Assembly (NCBI GenBank): GCA_030686995.1
Contig: CM060704.1
Coordinates: 116,104,042 to 116,168,041 of the forward strand
Length of the DNA stretch: 64,000 nt
Source: Artemisia argyi
Lineage: Eukaryota; Streptophyta; Magnoliopsida; Asterales; Asteraceae
Direction of reading: 5' to 3'
The position numbers were made by a program, and so were the translations under genes. Below, piece by piece: positions 10,771 through 23,188 of this stretch. Under the pieces are notes generated by a model, which saw only the letters and a program-made list of their open reading frames with translations, was not told the DNA's origin and ran no database searches. Each line of letters opens with the position of its first letter. The stretch's first letter is position 1.

Positions 10771-11281
10771 GTAAGTTTAGATTTAGATAAGCATTATAGC
10801 TAGAAATGGCAAATGGGCGGGCTAGATAGTGTACCAATATGGGTTAATACTTTAGTGCATCCGGTTGAGGTACTTTAGTGCATGCGTTTATGGTCACTCA
10901 CACGAGTCCTGTTGATTTTATAAAGAATGGTTTATTGGGAGGCACTTTAGTGCATCTGTTTGAGGAACTTTATTGCATCCGTTTGAGGTACTTAATGCAT
11001 ATATTTGTATCATAAAAGCAAAAAAAATTTCAGTAGTTTAGGTATTCCCAGCTGGAGCTCATCCTTTTTTCACATGGTGAGACGCAGTATTTGTATCATC
11101 AAGAAGTGAAAAGATGCAATTATTGAAGATAAACTGTTATTGTGAAAGTTGTCCCTCAGAATTTGTATTTTAGTGCATCTGTTTAAGGTACTTTAGTGCA
11201 TCGGTTTGTATCATGGTTAGGCATCCATTTGAGGGACTTTCGAGCATCTGTTTGAGTTACTTTCGAGCATCCGTTTGAGAT

Positions 11282-11830
11282 TATGTTGATCGAGGACAAC
11301 ATAGTTTGGAGACGATCACTCTGCTCCTTACTCTAAAGGTAAGGTTTTATTTCAAGTGGTGACATCCTGATATAGTGTCATATTGAAGCCTCACTCCTTT
11401 CCATTTTTTTTCCCAGATTTAGTATCTCGAGAATGTTCACTTGATACGTGGGAATCATGAGGCTGCTGATATAAATGCACTCTTTGGTTTCCGTCTTGAA
11501 TTCATTGAAAGAATGGTATGTAGCAACACATCAGTTATTTTCGTTGTGTATGTTAGCGGATGCGGTAGTCTTTTAACCATTTTTGAACTGCTTTTAGTTA
11601 ATCTAGTACTAAGCATACCAAATTGACCTGTTTTGACTTTTGAAACCTTTACCGGCCATTGTTTAATTTTCTTACTGGTAATTTCTGCTCTACAGGTGAG
11701 AATGATGGGATTTGGACATGATTCAATCAGTTATTTAACCACGTCCACTTGCAACGCTTATTGAGAAGAAAATTGTATGTATACACGGTGGTATAGGAAG
11801 ATCAATAATCTGTAATCCTAATGCATGTAT
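11282..11830 (+). pseudogene. Captured exons of a BSU1-like (BSL) Ser/Thr phosphatase
   Basis: Three consecutive exons match the PP1-like catalytic domain of BSU1/BSL phosphatases of brassinosteroid signalling. 11282-11338 gives YVDRGQHSLETITLLLTLK with a GTAAGG donor. 11417-11515 gives the RGNHEAADINALFGFR block. About 11697-11815 gives GENDGIW and then IEKKIVCIHGGIGRSI. The metal-site motifs VDRG and RGNHE are visible. It is broken: a TAG is the second codon of the middle exon, and the third exon has a missing base at its acceptor, a TGA after DGIWT and a further frame change. No kelch or C-terminal exons are present. Confidence 0.75.
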
Positions 11831-13975
11831 TTTAGATTCAGTATGAAACACATTTGAATCATAAAATATATTCTAGTGCATATGTTTGTATTTTAGTGCA
11901 TCCGTTTGAGGTACTTTAGTGCATCGGTTTGTACCATAGTAGGGCATCCATTTGAGGTACTTTAGTGCATCCATTATTTAGTAATGTTATTGTTCTTATT
12001 ATTATGTCACTACTGTTTTAATTCATATATTTAGAATGAGATTGTATATGATTAGTTGTCATCTATTATTCGTTCTATTTGCATTTTTTTTTATTGATTG
12101 GCATAATTTTTTGTATGAGGCAATTGTTTAGTTGTATCATTGAATCGGAACATAAGTTATAATCTGCTTAACAATTTTGTTTTATTCAAGTAATGTTTTG
12201 TAGAAGATTTAATGTTGGCAAGAAAATGTTGGCTATAGGTGTTTAATAGGTCATGATTGTTGGTTGTTTGGGTGGTGAAAAGAAACAAAACACAGATGCT
12301 CAAAATGCATTCAAACTATAAAGTCAAACATAAAAAGTGCAGAAAATAAAAACTCATAGTGAACACAAACCGGATAGTAGAAAAACCAAAGTCTGAAGTG
12401 CAACAAAAAAAGATGAAAAGAAATACATGTTACTATTCCAAACTCGTTTATATTTAACACAATGTTGGTTGTTGTAGCTGTCAAAAAACTGTAATATATA
12501 ATGCTCAAAAGGAAGTGTCATAAAGTGTATGAGTGAACATATAAAAGGGTAAAAAAAATATAAAATAACAACAATGTTTGAAACAACAAAGAATATAGTT
12601 CCTTCAATTAGTTTTTGTCCTACATCAACATGAGGAATCCACATCACTTGATAGCTGAAACTATTTTCACGATTATTTTATAGTCATACCAGAGAAAGAA
12701 AGCAAAGCCTGCAAAAGTCAACACAAGGATAAATATAAGTGCATCATAGTGTATAAAAGTAATGCATCACACTTACTAATTATGAGCATCAATTGGTTAA
12801 CAACTAGTGCATCATAGACCTTTAAAAAATTTCAATTATTCGTAGCAGCCTTTAATCCGTAGCAACCCTATATTCTTACTCAACTGATTAGGTTCACATC
12901 ACATAAACTTATGAGTCAGGTTTGTGCTCTACCCTACGTACACTATGTTACCAAAATTTGGAAGTTGTGCCCTCTTTTTCCTTTCATAAATAAAATAAAC
13001 ATGTGTAAATAAATGTAAATCAAGTGATTCCAAAAGTGGTTTAGTGGCTTTAAAACCTAAAGAGGGAACTTATATGATGAGATCACGAGACAAATAATGT
13101 GTTAAAATTATATTTCCTCCTAACTTTTTTACTTTTAATCTTCCTTTCTCCAATCTTACTTTTTATCTTACATAGCTAAAACCTGTAACCTAACGTCGTA
13201 ACGCATGTTATCATGACCATGGTGATACATACAGCAGCAACAAACCTGAAGTCAATATAATTGTCTTAGTGAGTGTTTTCATCCAAATTTAAAATCCTCT
13301 TGCCTAAATTAATTAGGGCATCACAGTGTAACTAATTAGGGCATCACGGCGTAACTAAAATTAAGGCAAATAAAATATGAATGTATATCTAAGACGATTA
13401 GTTTAGAGTCAAATAAAATTGGCAGACGAAATGCTATAATTTTCAGTTTGGATAGTGCGTATTATATAGTAAAAAAAACCTTCCTAAGTCCTCTGTAAAT
13501 GAATGACAAGTTTGAAGCATCACTTAATTTAATAAATTGTTTTCTATTAAGGCATATAACTAATAATTTTCATGCTCTAGTGATTGCACGATTTAGCAAT
13601 GTGCGAAAGTCAAGGATAGAACCCACACCTTCTATATGTGCTTGCAAGTCATGTACACAAGCTTTTGACACTTAGACTCGGTATAATTTGCTAGAAACCT
13701 TTAGGTGCGATATGAAACTTTGAGATTCTTGCTAAGACTTTGTATAATTTAGCAGCCAATCTAAGTATATGTTACGCTTCAGGATCTACATATACATTAA
13801 TCCTTGTAATTTACAAGATTTTCTAAAAATTGACTTGTATAAAGAATTCAAGAAAGTTAGTTACTTGTAGTTTCATCACCACAAAAGAAAATAATAGTTC
13901 CACCACAGCTTCTGCCCTCTGATATAGAGTATCTTCCAATATGAAATACTGGTTCTTTTCTCCATTTTATAAGCA

Positions 13976-14320
13976 GGAGGGAAGCATTTTCTCAGTGGCA
14001 ACTGATTTAGCATACTGCAAAAACACTGATGCTATGACAATTTCTATTGAACGGTTGATGATGCCATAAATTTTAGACTTAGCTAATGATGATTCCGCTA
14101 ATAGTGATCCAGTTACATTTACTAGCTCTAGCACCATATCTCGAGCGATAACCAAATCATTTGGAGCTTGAGCACATGATAATGCTAGTGTGACAACACT
14201 TTTTGCAATCTTTGGGTTCGCAACATCAATAGTTTCACACATATGTATCGCCCATGTTCCAATAATTTTACACCCACTCATATTTGAAATATCGCATAGG
14301 ATCTGATAAAAAGGTAGCAT
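13976..14320 (-). pseudogene. Captured fragment of an unidentified host gene
   Basis: A 117-codon minus-strand ORF contains FYQILCDISNMSGCKIIGTW and continues as a helix-rich sequence (AKSVVTLALSCAQAPNDL, ASVFLQYAKSVATEKMLPS) without low complexity. Composition and length suggest a real exon of an alpha-helical repeat protein. I considered a Fanconi-anaemia-type protein but cannot support it. The orientation is opposite to the GH9 and BSL pieces in the same Helitron. Confidence 0.45.
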
Positions 14321-15188
14321 GTAAGTCTAAACCAAATCTACAAGTAGAACAGTGTAATTCTTGAATGGGCACAAATGACAGCCAAAGTTAACAGATTATG
14401 AATGTATTCACAAAAATTAGGGCATCACAGTGTAAAACCTCATTCAAACATTTTATCAAACACTTGGTGTGCAGTTTTTTGGAAGCATGTTTTCCATGTA
14501 CTTATTTCTCAATTTCGTTTCAAAATAACTATACTATACAATGTATCACGTCAATAAACTCTTAAAATCGGAATGTATATAAACAAAGATAAGAAAATAT
14601 GATGATTAAAGAATCAAATTTCATAAAAACAAAAACCTAACTCAATATGAACAAAAAATCGTAGAGATAAAACAACAACAATCACATATATAAGCTTTAT
14701 AATTGAATCTGATAACACGATATGATACTGGATTTGATAACACGATATAAGTTACATACCTTATTGAATCTGATAACACTATATGATTTTGTGATGAAAC
14801 GATTTCGTGAATCTTCGATTTGAGAAATCTGATAACACATGAGAGAAAAAAAAGTTCCGGTGGTGGAACGAGAGAAAGAAGGAAAAGAAAAAATGAGAAA
14901 AAAGGCATAATATGTGAAAGGTGAAAATTTACAAAACACAACCTTAAAGAATGAATGAAGATACAATAAGGTCCCTGTAGCTTGGTGTGAAAAATGGGAG
15001 GGGAGTGAGGGGGTGATTTATACACTTTTCTCACTTTTCTACCAAAATAATTTTTTTTTTCATGAACCAACCTCTATTGTCTTATCATAATTATCATGTA
15101 CACTTGTAAGTTGAGTAAACTACAAATTTAGTTCTAGGCTATACATATTACAAAAATGCTCTCCGCTTCCTGGAAGTGGATACGCTAG

Positions 15189-15471
15189 TTTTATTGTCTT
15201 TTTATTGTGTCATGATTTTTAAAAAAGAAAAGTAAAGCTTTAAGTTTCTTGTACAAAAACTTTAAAGCTAATATAATTTTTTCCAAACTCATACACAATA
15301 CCAATTGGTTATATATTCAATGGGATCATTCATGAATCAGAAAGCATAGTATTAACTTCTAGACACATAATTCATATTTACTATCGTATATATACTTAAG
15401 AGTTTTTCTCTCACTTTTCTATGTGGGAAATAAGAATCAAATTGTTTTAACAAAAGATAAGGGTATAATGA
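15189..15471. other. Right flank of the large Helitron
   Basis: Non-coding sequence homologous to 8175-8420, which is the empty-site partner for the Helitron insertion. Confidence 0.6.
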
Positions 15472-16885
15472 TGATGCGTGGTTTTGTAACCTTGCAAAAG
15501 ATTTTACTACTTAATAGATCTTGAGAAGCTTGCAATCCCCACCAGGCAGTGTACCTGACCGATGTAGTATAGTGAGTGGCATGTAACGGGGGATTGATCG
15601 TTCTCTAGGGGAATACTTTCGTTAGGATTGAAAACTACGTAAACTAGGTTTAAATATGAGGGATAATTCTTTTTGTATTTTTATATTTTTATGAAAGAAA
15701 GTAAAATATCTCGGGTATTGGAAGAGTGGGCGAAATTAGTTGCTAGTTAACTAACCTAAAATAACTACTAATGCCAACAAAATTAAATAACAAGAAAAGT
15801 AAATGTGGTGAACTTCTATGATGAGAAAATGTGTTTACTTAGATTTCACAACTCCTAACTATCTCTTATTAATTAATTGATTTGTTATAATTGTTAGGAT
15901 GAAGGGTTGCTTTCCTTAATACCAGTCGTAGGGGCGTGTACGTCCTTCCCCAACTTTATAAGCTTCTATCTCTTCCTATGAGGACACGTTTAGTATCCTA
16001 TCATGGCCTCCTTAATAGTCACTTATACATTAAAAAAAACCAATAACATCTGTAAACACAGCCGAATATGTTTCTTAAGACGTTCAAGCCAGTTACCCTA
16101 TAGGAGTTCGACCAGTTTTCTCGAGACTAACGCGAAATCAATCAACCAATACAACCAAAATAACCAACAATCAATAATTAATAGCTAGGTTTCATTAGAT
16201 CTAAGCAAACACTAAAAAACCTAAGCTAGCATGTTAAAAGAAACACACACATAAAAGATAATCAAACAACACATAGACATATTGAATGATTAAAAGATTA
16301 ACTTATCTTTAATTGAACATGGATGAAAGAAGAGTATGAAACCCTTACAGTGGCTATAAAATTCGGTTAGGGTTTGTTGCACAAAAGTGCCACACTAATG
16401 AATGGAAAATCCAAAAGTATATATAGATATATATATAAAGGTGACGGCGTCAGCTTTTGGATCCTGACGCCGTCAAGTCACCGTCATTAGGGTTTCTTGA
16501 CGCCGTCTCTTGTTGTTGTCTTCTGGGCCATCTCTCTTTGTGGTAATATGTGACGGCCTACTCGAAATATAACGTGACGCCATCACGTTATAATCATCAA
16601 ATTCTTTGCTGGCGCGTTAAGTGCAAATAGTTATCCTCCTCTTGATTCATCAAATAACGACGTCACCTTGTGACATCTGACGCCGTCAGGTACTGTTTCC
16701 AGCATGGTTTCTTGACTTTGTCGTTTTCTTCACTTTTAACTCCAAAAACGTCCAAAATGCTCCATTTTCTAGAATTCCCGTCCAAAGTACCTAAAATGAC
16801 AAAAGAAACGATTTGAGGTAATATTTGACCATAATATCACGATTTAGGGCTTAAATGACCCCCTAAAAGCGTAACAAATATTTCC
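15472..16885 (-). repeat. 3' LTR of the gag-only element
   Basis: In plus-strand reading it starts TGATGCGTGG and shares sequence with the right copy up to AACAAATATTTCC. It contains six or seven TGACG-core palindromes at 16441-16690. Confidence 0.75.
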
Positions 16886-19576
16886 TTATCAAATACCCTT
16901 ACACTTGAGATTTGCTTGTCCTCAAGCAAATGAGCTTTTATACCAATCAAAATACAAGTTAGGGATCATTTAACATTAACATAAAAGTAATTACAATAAA
17001 TGATCGTTCCACCTTAATCAAAACAAGCACGGAAATTATACACTAGCACCTCACATTTAGTGTTTGGATACTCTCATCTCTCAGGTGTTATAAATCTATA
17101 TATCACAAATGGAAATGGAAAAATATCTCTCACTACCTGTCATAGCAAATAGATTACCATAGGCTTGGGAACGGATCAAAAACCTCCACCACTTGGCGTA
17201 AGCACCTAGGATAACTATCAAAGAGGTCTTTTCAAGGGTTATAATGTTAGTTGTAGGGATATGGAAAACACGATTTTTTGGATAAGGGATATTTAACTGG
17301 TGGCAAGTCAATTGTCTTAGTTAATTACATGTACAATATGGCGTTGCTAAGCCAAGACTCGACTCGACTTGAGCTAATCACAAAATTACATAAATATAAA
17401 TAAAATAGAAAGAACGGGATGGTAGTACGTATATTTTTTCACTTGTCTTTTTCCATTTTTTTTTTCATTTTTCTTGTTTTTCGATTTTTTTTCATACATT
17501 CTTGCCCTGCCATCCAAAATAATACATCAAGGGGGCTCATTCTCTCCTTACACTTGAACTTTTACAATAATCAAAATAAAGACTCGAATCAAGATAATCG
17601 AAACATTAAGAGTACTTTAAAACATTAACGTATATATGGGGTAATAAATGATGTTCTTCCCCGTTACTTCATAACACTAGTACTTTACCCATAAGTCCCA
17701 ATCGTCCCAAAACAATATGTACCAGATATGACTCAACTTAGCAACCATGTAACCAATTAGACAATTAACAAAGGGTTTAAACAAATAACAATAATGCACT
17801 AAAGATGAGTGCATAAAAAGTAGGCTAAGGCGATTTGGGTGTACATTTGGGGGTGGATTGTAAACAAATTATTCCTTTAAGAAAAATGCTTAAAGTTAGA
17901 AACGAAAAAGGATAGGCTCTGAGGGTTGTAGTAGACGTATCGTGAACTAAAAATGAGTACATCGCGAAGGTGTGGGAGAATTACTTGATCAATGAAGTCA
18001 ATGTAATTATAAAAAGAAACAGGCTTAAAACATGGGTTATCCTAATGCCTCTTATCATGTAGTAAATCATAACTACACGAATGTTGTGGTCTCGGGATGC
18101 ATCGCTAACACAAGTTCTAGAATCTAAATACTACCGGTACACTTACAAGCACTAATAATGAATGCTTTTCCTAATAAATCTAGGGGCGAACCTCACATAT
18201 TTGGGGTGGAAATTTTTGAGTGGTACGGTTTTTGTGCTAGTCATATAACTCCTATCCATGAGACGCTTATTAAGACTAATGTTTCACTCCTAAATGTAGC
18301 AAAAAATTTTAAATTTGGTGCTAAAATTGCCCTAACAAGTATTTTTTTTTAGTTTTATTACACATCTACTATTAAACAAAACAAAAGATCAAGTGCAATT
18401 GTAGTTTCTAAGGTATTCTCATTTACGCCCTTACACTTAAGTTGAACATTGTCCCCAATGTTCTTAAAAAGTAATAAAGTAAATATAAATGAAAATGAAT
18501 GAAACAAATACTCCCCTAATTAGCTCAGTGTGAATGTTGTGGCAACAAGGTTAAATCCTCCTCCAAGAAAATGAGCATGCAAAGCTTCACTCCTGAAATA
18601 TAATCATCTTCTTGTCCAATGTAACCTGTTAAACAACTAAGAAAGCAACAACTAGCAGCCCCTTACTAGTAAGGGAAAAGGCTAGCGTGCAAGGGCTGAT
18701 GAAAAGCCAGCAACTTGTCATGAAACCTCGCATAAAATCGGCGGTAAAATCTATATAATAGTAAATCCTAGAAAGCAAGTAAAGATATAATGCTTGTGGA
18801 ATGAATATTTGCAGATTCCCGGAATTTATAAATTATAGAATTTACAAAACTTTACAATTTCAGCAGAAAAACAAAACCTGAAAATTTTTGCAGAAAATAA
18901 CATCTGACGTCGTCAGGTTATAACCCCTGACGCCGTCAGAATTGATCTGACATAATTCTTTATATTTTGTTTCCGGAAAATTTCTAGAAAAACCTATGTT
19001 TTAATTCCTGGAATCCTGCAAAAACATTCATTGTGACTCGATACAAGCATTTGACTCAAACAAATACTAGTACGCATGTTTATATCTTATTGTTATCGCT
19101 CATGTTCAATTCGTTCTTTAAACAAATTTGGATTTCCCTTACACAGATCTTTTGCAAAATACCATTATATGTAATTAAGACGAGGTTAACAACAAAATAA
19201 AGCATTTTCACAATTTCTATTTGAGACATGAACAATGAACATTAAGAATGAAATATGCATACGGAAACAAATAAAAACAAATAAGCAAATAAACAAATAA
19301 TTAAAAGCTTGGGTTGCCTCCCAAGAAGCGCTTTTCTTTATTAACAAGTCTTGTAGCTAGACTCAAAGTCATACCCTATTACGTGACTCCATCATTTGTC
19401 ACATCCACTAGGTCATCCTCTGGCTTGGTTTTGTATTCCGGACCTAACTGTAGACATTCTTTGTAGAACCCCAATATTTTTCTCATTACGTAGTCTACTC
19501 CCTTCCTTTTATCCTCATCACTCCTATAGTATACTCACCACTTAAATTCTTTCTCCAAAAAAGTAAGGGATCGGTA
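16886..19576. other. Non-coding interior of the gag-only element
   Basis: 2.7 kb where pol would be expected, with only short ORFs that match nothing I recognise (17096-17311 minus, 17419-17628 plus, 18158-18352 plus). Two further TGACG-core palindromes lie at 18903-18951. Confidence 0.6.
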
Positions 19577-20335
19577 CTACTCTATCTTCTGTGGCATTTG
19601 ATAAGTAATCTCCCTATCCTCGTCTCTAATCCTAACTAGCTCTAAGGTTGGGTCATAAGTCATCCTATAGACTTCTACAAACTGTTTTCGTAATACCACA
19701 TTAGATAAATTTATGTCAACCGTCGGGATAACATCTTCTAAGACCACAAAATCCATAAAATAAGTGAAGTTCTCTACATAAACGGGCAACCCTCTAACTC
19801 TCCCCACAAAATTACTCGTTTTTCTCATATTGGGGTCTCTCCTAGGAGCTAATTGCTTTTTCATAATCCAATTGTAAAATGTCCTAGACAAGATATTTAT
19901 GGGGGACTTAGGGTCAATGTAAACTTTCCATACATGCAAATGCCCAATATTGCATGGTATGTTCACGAGATTTGGGTTTCCGGTTCGAATGATCGGAAGA
20001 TTTCTATAGATTGATGGGTTAGGATCATCCAATATATTCTTATGGTACGCAAGCTCCTCCTCAGTGGGAAACTTATTGAAGTAATCCTCTACCTTTCCCT
20101 TTTCCTCCTCAACATCATTATTAGGATTACTTCCTATCTCAATCTTACCTCCCTCATCATCCTCATAACTTCTATCAATGGGCATAATGGTAACTACGTT
20201 GACAAAGTGTACGTGTTTAGATGATGAAGGGTCCTTAACCTCAATTCCTCCACTAGGGTTTTTTACTACTTTTGTAGCTTGGGTCATCCCTTGTTTATTC
20301 AAGGCCTTTATCAAATTATCAATTTTATTGGTCAT
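19577..20335 (-). pseudogene. Protease-like C-terminal region of the gag polyprotein
   Basis: In the same frame as gag and separated from it by one TAG. It encodes an acidic linker, then HVWKVYIDPKSPINILSRTF followed by NFVGRVRGLPVYVENFTYF, the layout of retroviral-type aspartic protease folds in gypsy elements. The D-S/T-G catalytic triad is not present (DPKS in its place), so activity is doubtful. It ends in a TAA/TAG-terminated frame at 19577. I have seen closely similar proteins only in Asteraceae annotations, from memory. Confidence 0.6.
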
Positions 20336-20341
20336 CTCATT

Positions 20342-21607
20342 CTATTGTTGGTTGAATTCGGCTTCAAACCTAGCTATACGGGCTTCTTGAGATGCCATAA
20401 AATTGGACATCAATCCTTCAAAATTATTGGTACTACTGAAATTGTCAGAAGGATTGTTGTTGAATGTACGGTTCGGGGTTGGGCCGTTTGGTTGGAAACG
20501 ATTAGGTGGATTGGAAGAATTGTTTTGAGAAGGGTTTTGGTTTTGTTTCCACCTAAGATTTGGGTGATTTTTCCAAGAGGGGTTGTAGGAATCACCATAA
20601 GTGTTTGGCTCGGGCTTGAAAGTGTACCACTTATCTCCCGCTCCGTCGGTACGCGGAGATGCATAGTCCACAAAAGCTTGTTCAGGGAGTTTCATGCAAT
20701 CACGAGTGTCGTGGGGACCACTACAATATTCACATGAAGAAGTTATTTTCTTCACTTGGCTTGAAGGTTTAGGAGCCTCGTAGGATTTTATGAGAAACTT
20801 GACTTGGTCCTCAAGTTCCATGATCCTACGGTCGGGAATGCTTGAATTATTCGAAGGCAAAGATATTGCCTTGACCGTTTTGTTCAAGTCACGGGGATCA
20901 TTCCAACATTCGTTGTCATAGAGTGCAAGATATTCTATGATTCCCCATGATTCTTCCACATTCTTGTCACGTAGCTTACCACCGGCTGCTTGGTCAATGG
21001 TTTGCCTTGTGGATTGATTGACATGATCATAAAAGATTTGGACTTGAAGCCAAAAATCTATGCCATGATGAGGGACTTTTTGTAGTAAGTCCTTGAAACG
21101 AGTCCAAGCTTCGTAAAGGGTTTCACCTTGAATTTGTTGGAAATTCAAGATTTGATTCCTTAACTTGGTAGTTCTCCTTGGTGGGAAAATTTGAGCAAGG
21201 AAACGAGAGGTGAGATCATCCCAAGAGGTGATGGATCCCGTGGGTAAATGCTCAAGCCATTAACTAGCTTGGTCAAGTAGAGAGAATTGGAAGAGACGCA
21301 ATCGGGTCGTCTCTCGAGTGTCAAGATCAAGGTCTATGGAATCTATGATTTTGAGGAAATCCTTGAGATGTTGATTTGGATCATCGGAACTAAGTCCATG
21401 GAATGCACATCCGCTTTGCACCAACCGGATGGTGTCGGATCGCAAGGGAGACACATTGGCTCCTTGGGTGAGCTCAATGGTGTTTCAATTGCCTTGGTGG
21501 CTAGGTCAGGAGTATTTTCCTAAAGTGCATGCTCTAGGTGGTTGTTTTGGTTGTGGTGGGTTTTGTTGTGGTGGGTTGGCTGGATCAAAGATATTACCAC
21601 CTTCCAT
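20342..21607 (-). pseudogene. Gag of the TR-GAG-like element
   Basis: The frame starts at the ATG whose complement is at 21605-21607 and runs through SDTIRLVQSGCAFHGL, the LYEAWTRFKDLLQKVP block typical of the gypsy gag capsid domain, a zinc knuckle CEYCSGPHDTRDC (CX2CX3HX4C) and an Asn/Pro-rich nucleocapsid-like tail. About three in-frame stops interrupt it (two near 21490-21520, one near 21258). The protein would package RNA in virus-like particles; the persistence of gag when pol is wholly missing suggests it was maintained by trans-complementation until recently. Confidence 0.7.
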
Positions 21608-21777
21608 AATGGCAAATGGCAATGGTTACGAAAAAGTAACGAAGAAAAAGATAGATTAAAGAAAACATAATAAAAAGAAAATAAAATTCTCACTAGATAG
21701 GAATTTAATGAGTAGACCTAATAAAAATAAAATTCAACCTAAACAATAACTAATCCCTGAAAGCGGCGCAAAAAACT

Positions 21778-23188
21778 TGATGCGTGGTTTTGCAACCTTG
21801 CAAAAGGTTTTACTTCTCAAGGGATCTTGAGAAGCTTGCAATCCCCACCAGGCAGTGTACCTGATTGATGTAGTATAGTGAGTGGCAAGTACCGGGGGGT
21901 TGATCGTTCTCTAGGAGAATAGTATTGTTAGGATTGAAAACTACGTAAACTAGGTCTAAAGATGAGAGATGATTCTTTTTGTATTTTTATATTTTTATGA
22001 AAGCAAGTAAAATATCTCGGGTATTGGAAGAGTGGGCGGAATTAGTTGCTAGTCAACTAACCCAAAATAACTACTAATGCAAATAAAATTAAATAACAAG
22101 AAGAGTAAATGTGGTGAACTTCTTATGATGAGAAAATGTGTTTACTTAGATTTCACTACTCCCTAGCTATCTCTTATTAATTAATTGGTTTTTTATAATT
22201 GTTTGGATGAAGGGTTGCTTTCCTTAACACCAGTCGTGGGGGCGTGTACATCCTTCCCCAACTCTATAAGCTTCTATCTCTTCCTATGAAGACACGTTTA
22301 GTATCCTATCATGGCCTCCTTAATAGTCACTTATGAATTAAAAACAACCAATAACATTGGCGTACACAGCCGAATACGTTTCTCAAGACGTTCAAGCCAG
22401 TTACCCTATAGGAGTTCGACCAGTTTTCTCGAGCCTAACGCGAAATCAATCACCCAATACAATCAAACAAACCAACAATCAATAATTAATAGCTAGGTTT
22501 CATTAGATCTAAGCAAACACTAAAAAACCTAAGCTAACATGTTAAAAGAAAGACAAGCATAAAAGATAATCAAACAACACATAGACATATTGAATGATTA
22601 AAAAATTAACTTATCTTTAATTGAACATGGATGAAAGAAGGGTATGAAACCCTTACAATGGCTGTAAAATTCGGCTAGGGTTTGTTGCACAAAAGTTCTA
22701 CACTAATGAATGAAAAATCCAAAACTACACATAGATATACAAGGGTGACGGCGTCAGCTTTTGGATCATGACGCCGTCAAGTCGCCGTCATTAGGGTTTC
22801 TTGACGCCGTCTCTTGTTGTTGTCTTTTGGGCCATCTCTCTTTGTGGTAATACGTGACGGCCTACTCGAAATATAACGTGACGCCGTCTCGTTGTAATCA
22901 TCAAATTCTTCATTGGCGCGTCAAATGTAAATAGTTATCCTCCTCATGATTCATCAAATGATGGCGTCACCTTGTGACATCTGACGTCGTCAGGTACTGT
23001 TTCCAGCATGGTTTCTTGACTTTGTCGTTTTCTTCACTTTTAACTCCAAAAACGTCTAAAATGCTCCGTTTTTCAGAATTCTCGTCCAAAGTTTCTAAAA
23101 TGACAAAAGGAACGATTTGAGGTAATATTTGACCATAATATCACGATTTAACGCTTAAATGACCCCCTAAAAGTGTAACAAATATTTC
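21778..23188 (-). repeat. 5' LTR of the gag-only element
   Basis: About 1.41 kb, with several percent divergence from the left copy by eye and a short deletion near 22733. The same array of TGACG-core palindromes is present at 22744-22995. Confidence 0.75.

Larger units (their letters stand above)
10061..11980 (+). repeat. Interspersed AGTGCATC motif array
   Basis: The motif TTTAGTGCATC, usually followed by CGTTTGAGGTAC, recurs about a dozen times between and inside the captured gene introns (for example near 10061, 10172, 10850, 10873, 10943, 11170, 11196, 11878, 11898, 11920 and 11963). Related GCATCACAGTG or GCATCATAGTG words continue at 12740-13350 and 14410. Confidence 0.7.
9827..15188 (+). 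mobile_element. 5.4-kb Helitron carrying fragments of three host genes
   Basis: The left flank (9759-9826) and right flank (15189-15390) together match one continuous stretch at 8113-8350, so the DNA between is an insertion. It begins at or near TCTAGC and ends CTAG|T at 15185-15189. A hairpin with arms CCGCTTCC and GGAAGTGG (15163-15178) sits 6 bp before the terminal CTAG, as in Helitron 3' ends. Inside are a GH9 cellulase exon, BSU1-like phosphatase exons and a minus-strand fragment of an unidentified gene, with no Rep/helicase. The exact 5' terminus is uncertain because the flanking base is T rather than A. Confidence 0.65.
15472..23188 (-). mobile_element. Gag/protease-only Ty3/gypsy-type element (TR-GAG-like)
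   Basis: Two direct repeats of about 1.41 kb (15472-16885 and 21778-23188) flank an interior with a single minus-strand coding block (21607-19577) of gag and a degenerate protease-like region. There is no reverse transcriptase, RNase H or integrase anywhere in the 4.9-kb interior. The primer site next to the right LTR reads GCGCCGCTTTCAGGGA on the minus strand, close to the gypsy (Athila-type) pattern. The word TTGGGAGGCAACCCAAG at about 19306-19326 (minus) is, from memory, a conserved feature of Athila-type elements. It is non-autonomous, and target duplication was not resolved because the two LTR outer edges diverge. Confidence 0.75.

Noticed and set aside
12311..12647. Overlapping minus-strand ORFs of 65 and 97 codons in the Helitron
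   Set aside because: Hydrophobic, AT-driven sequence with no recognised motif. A short piece (WIPHVDVGQKLIEGTI) could be exonic but cannot be supported.
13976..14320. Assignment of the captured fragment to a Fanconi-anaemia-type protein
   Set aside because: Only a vague helix-rich resemblance; no diagnostic motif to support it.
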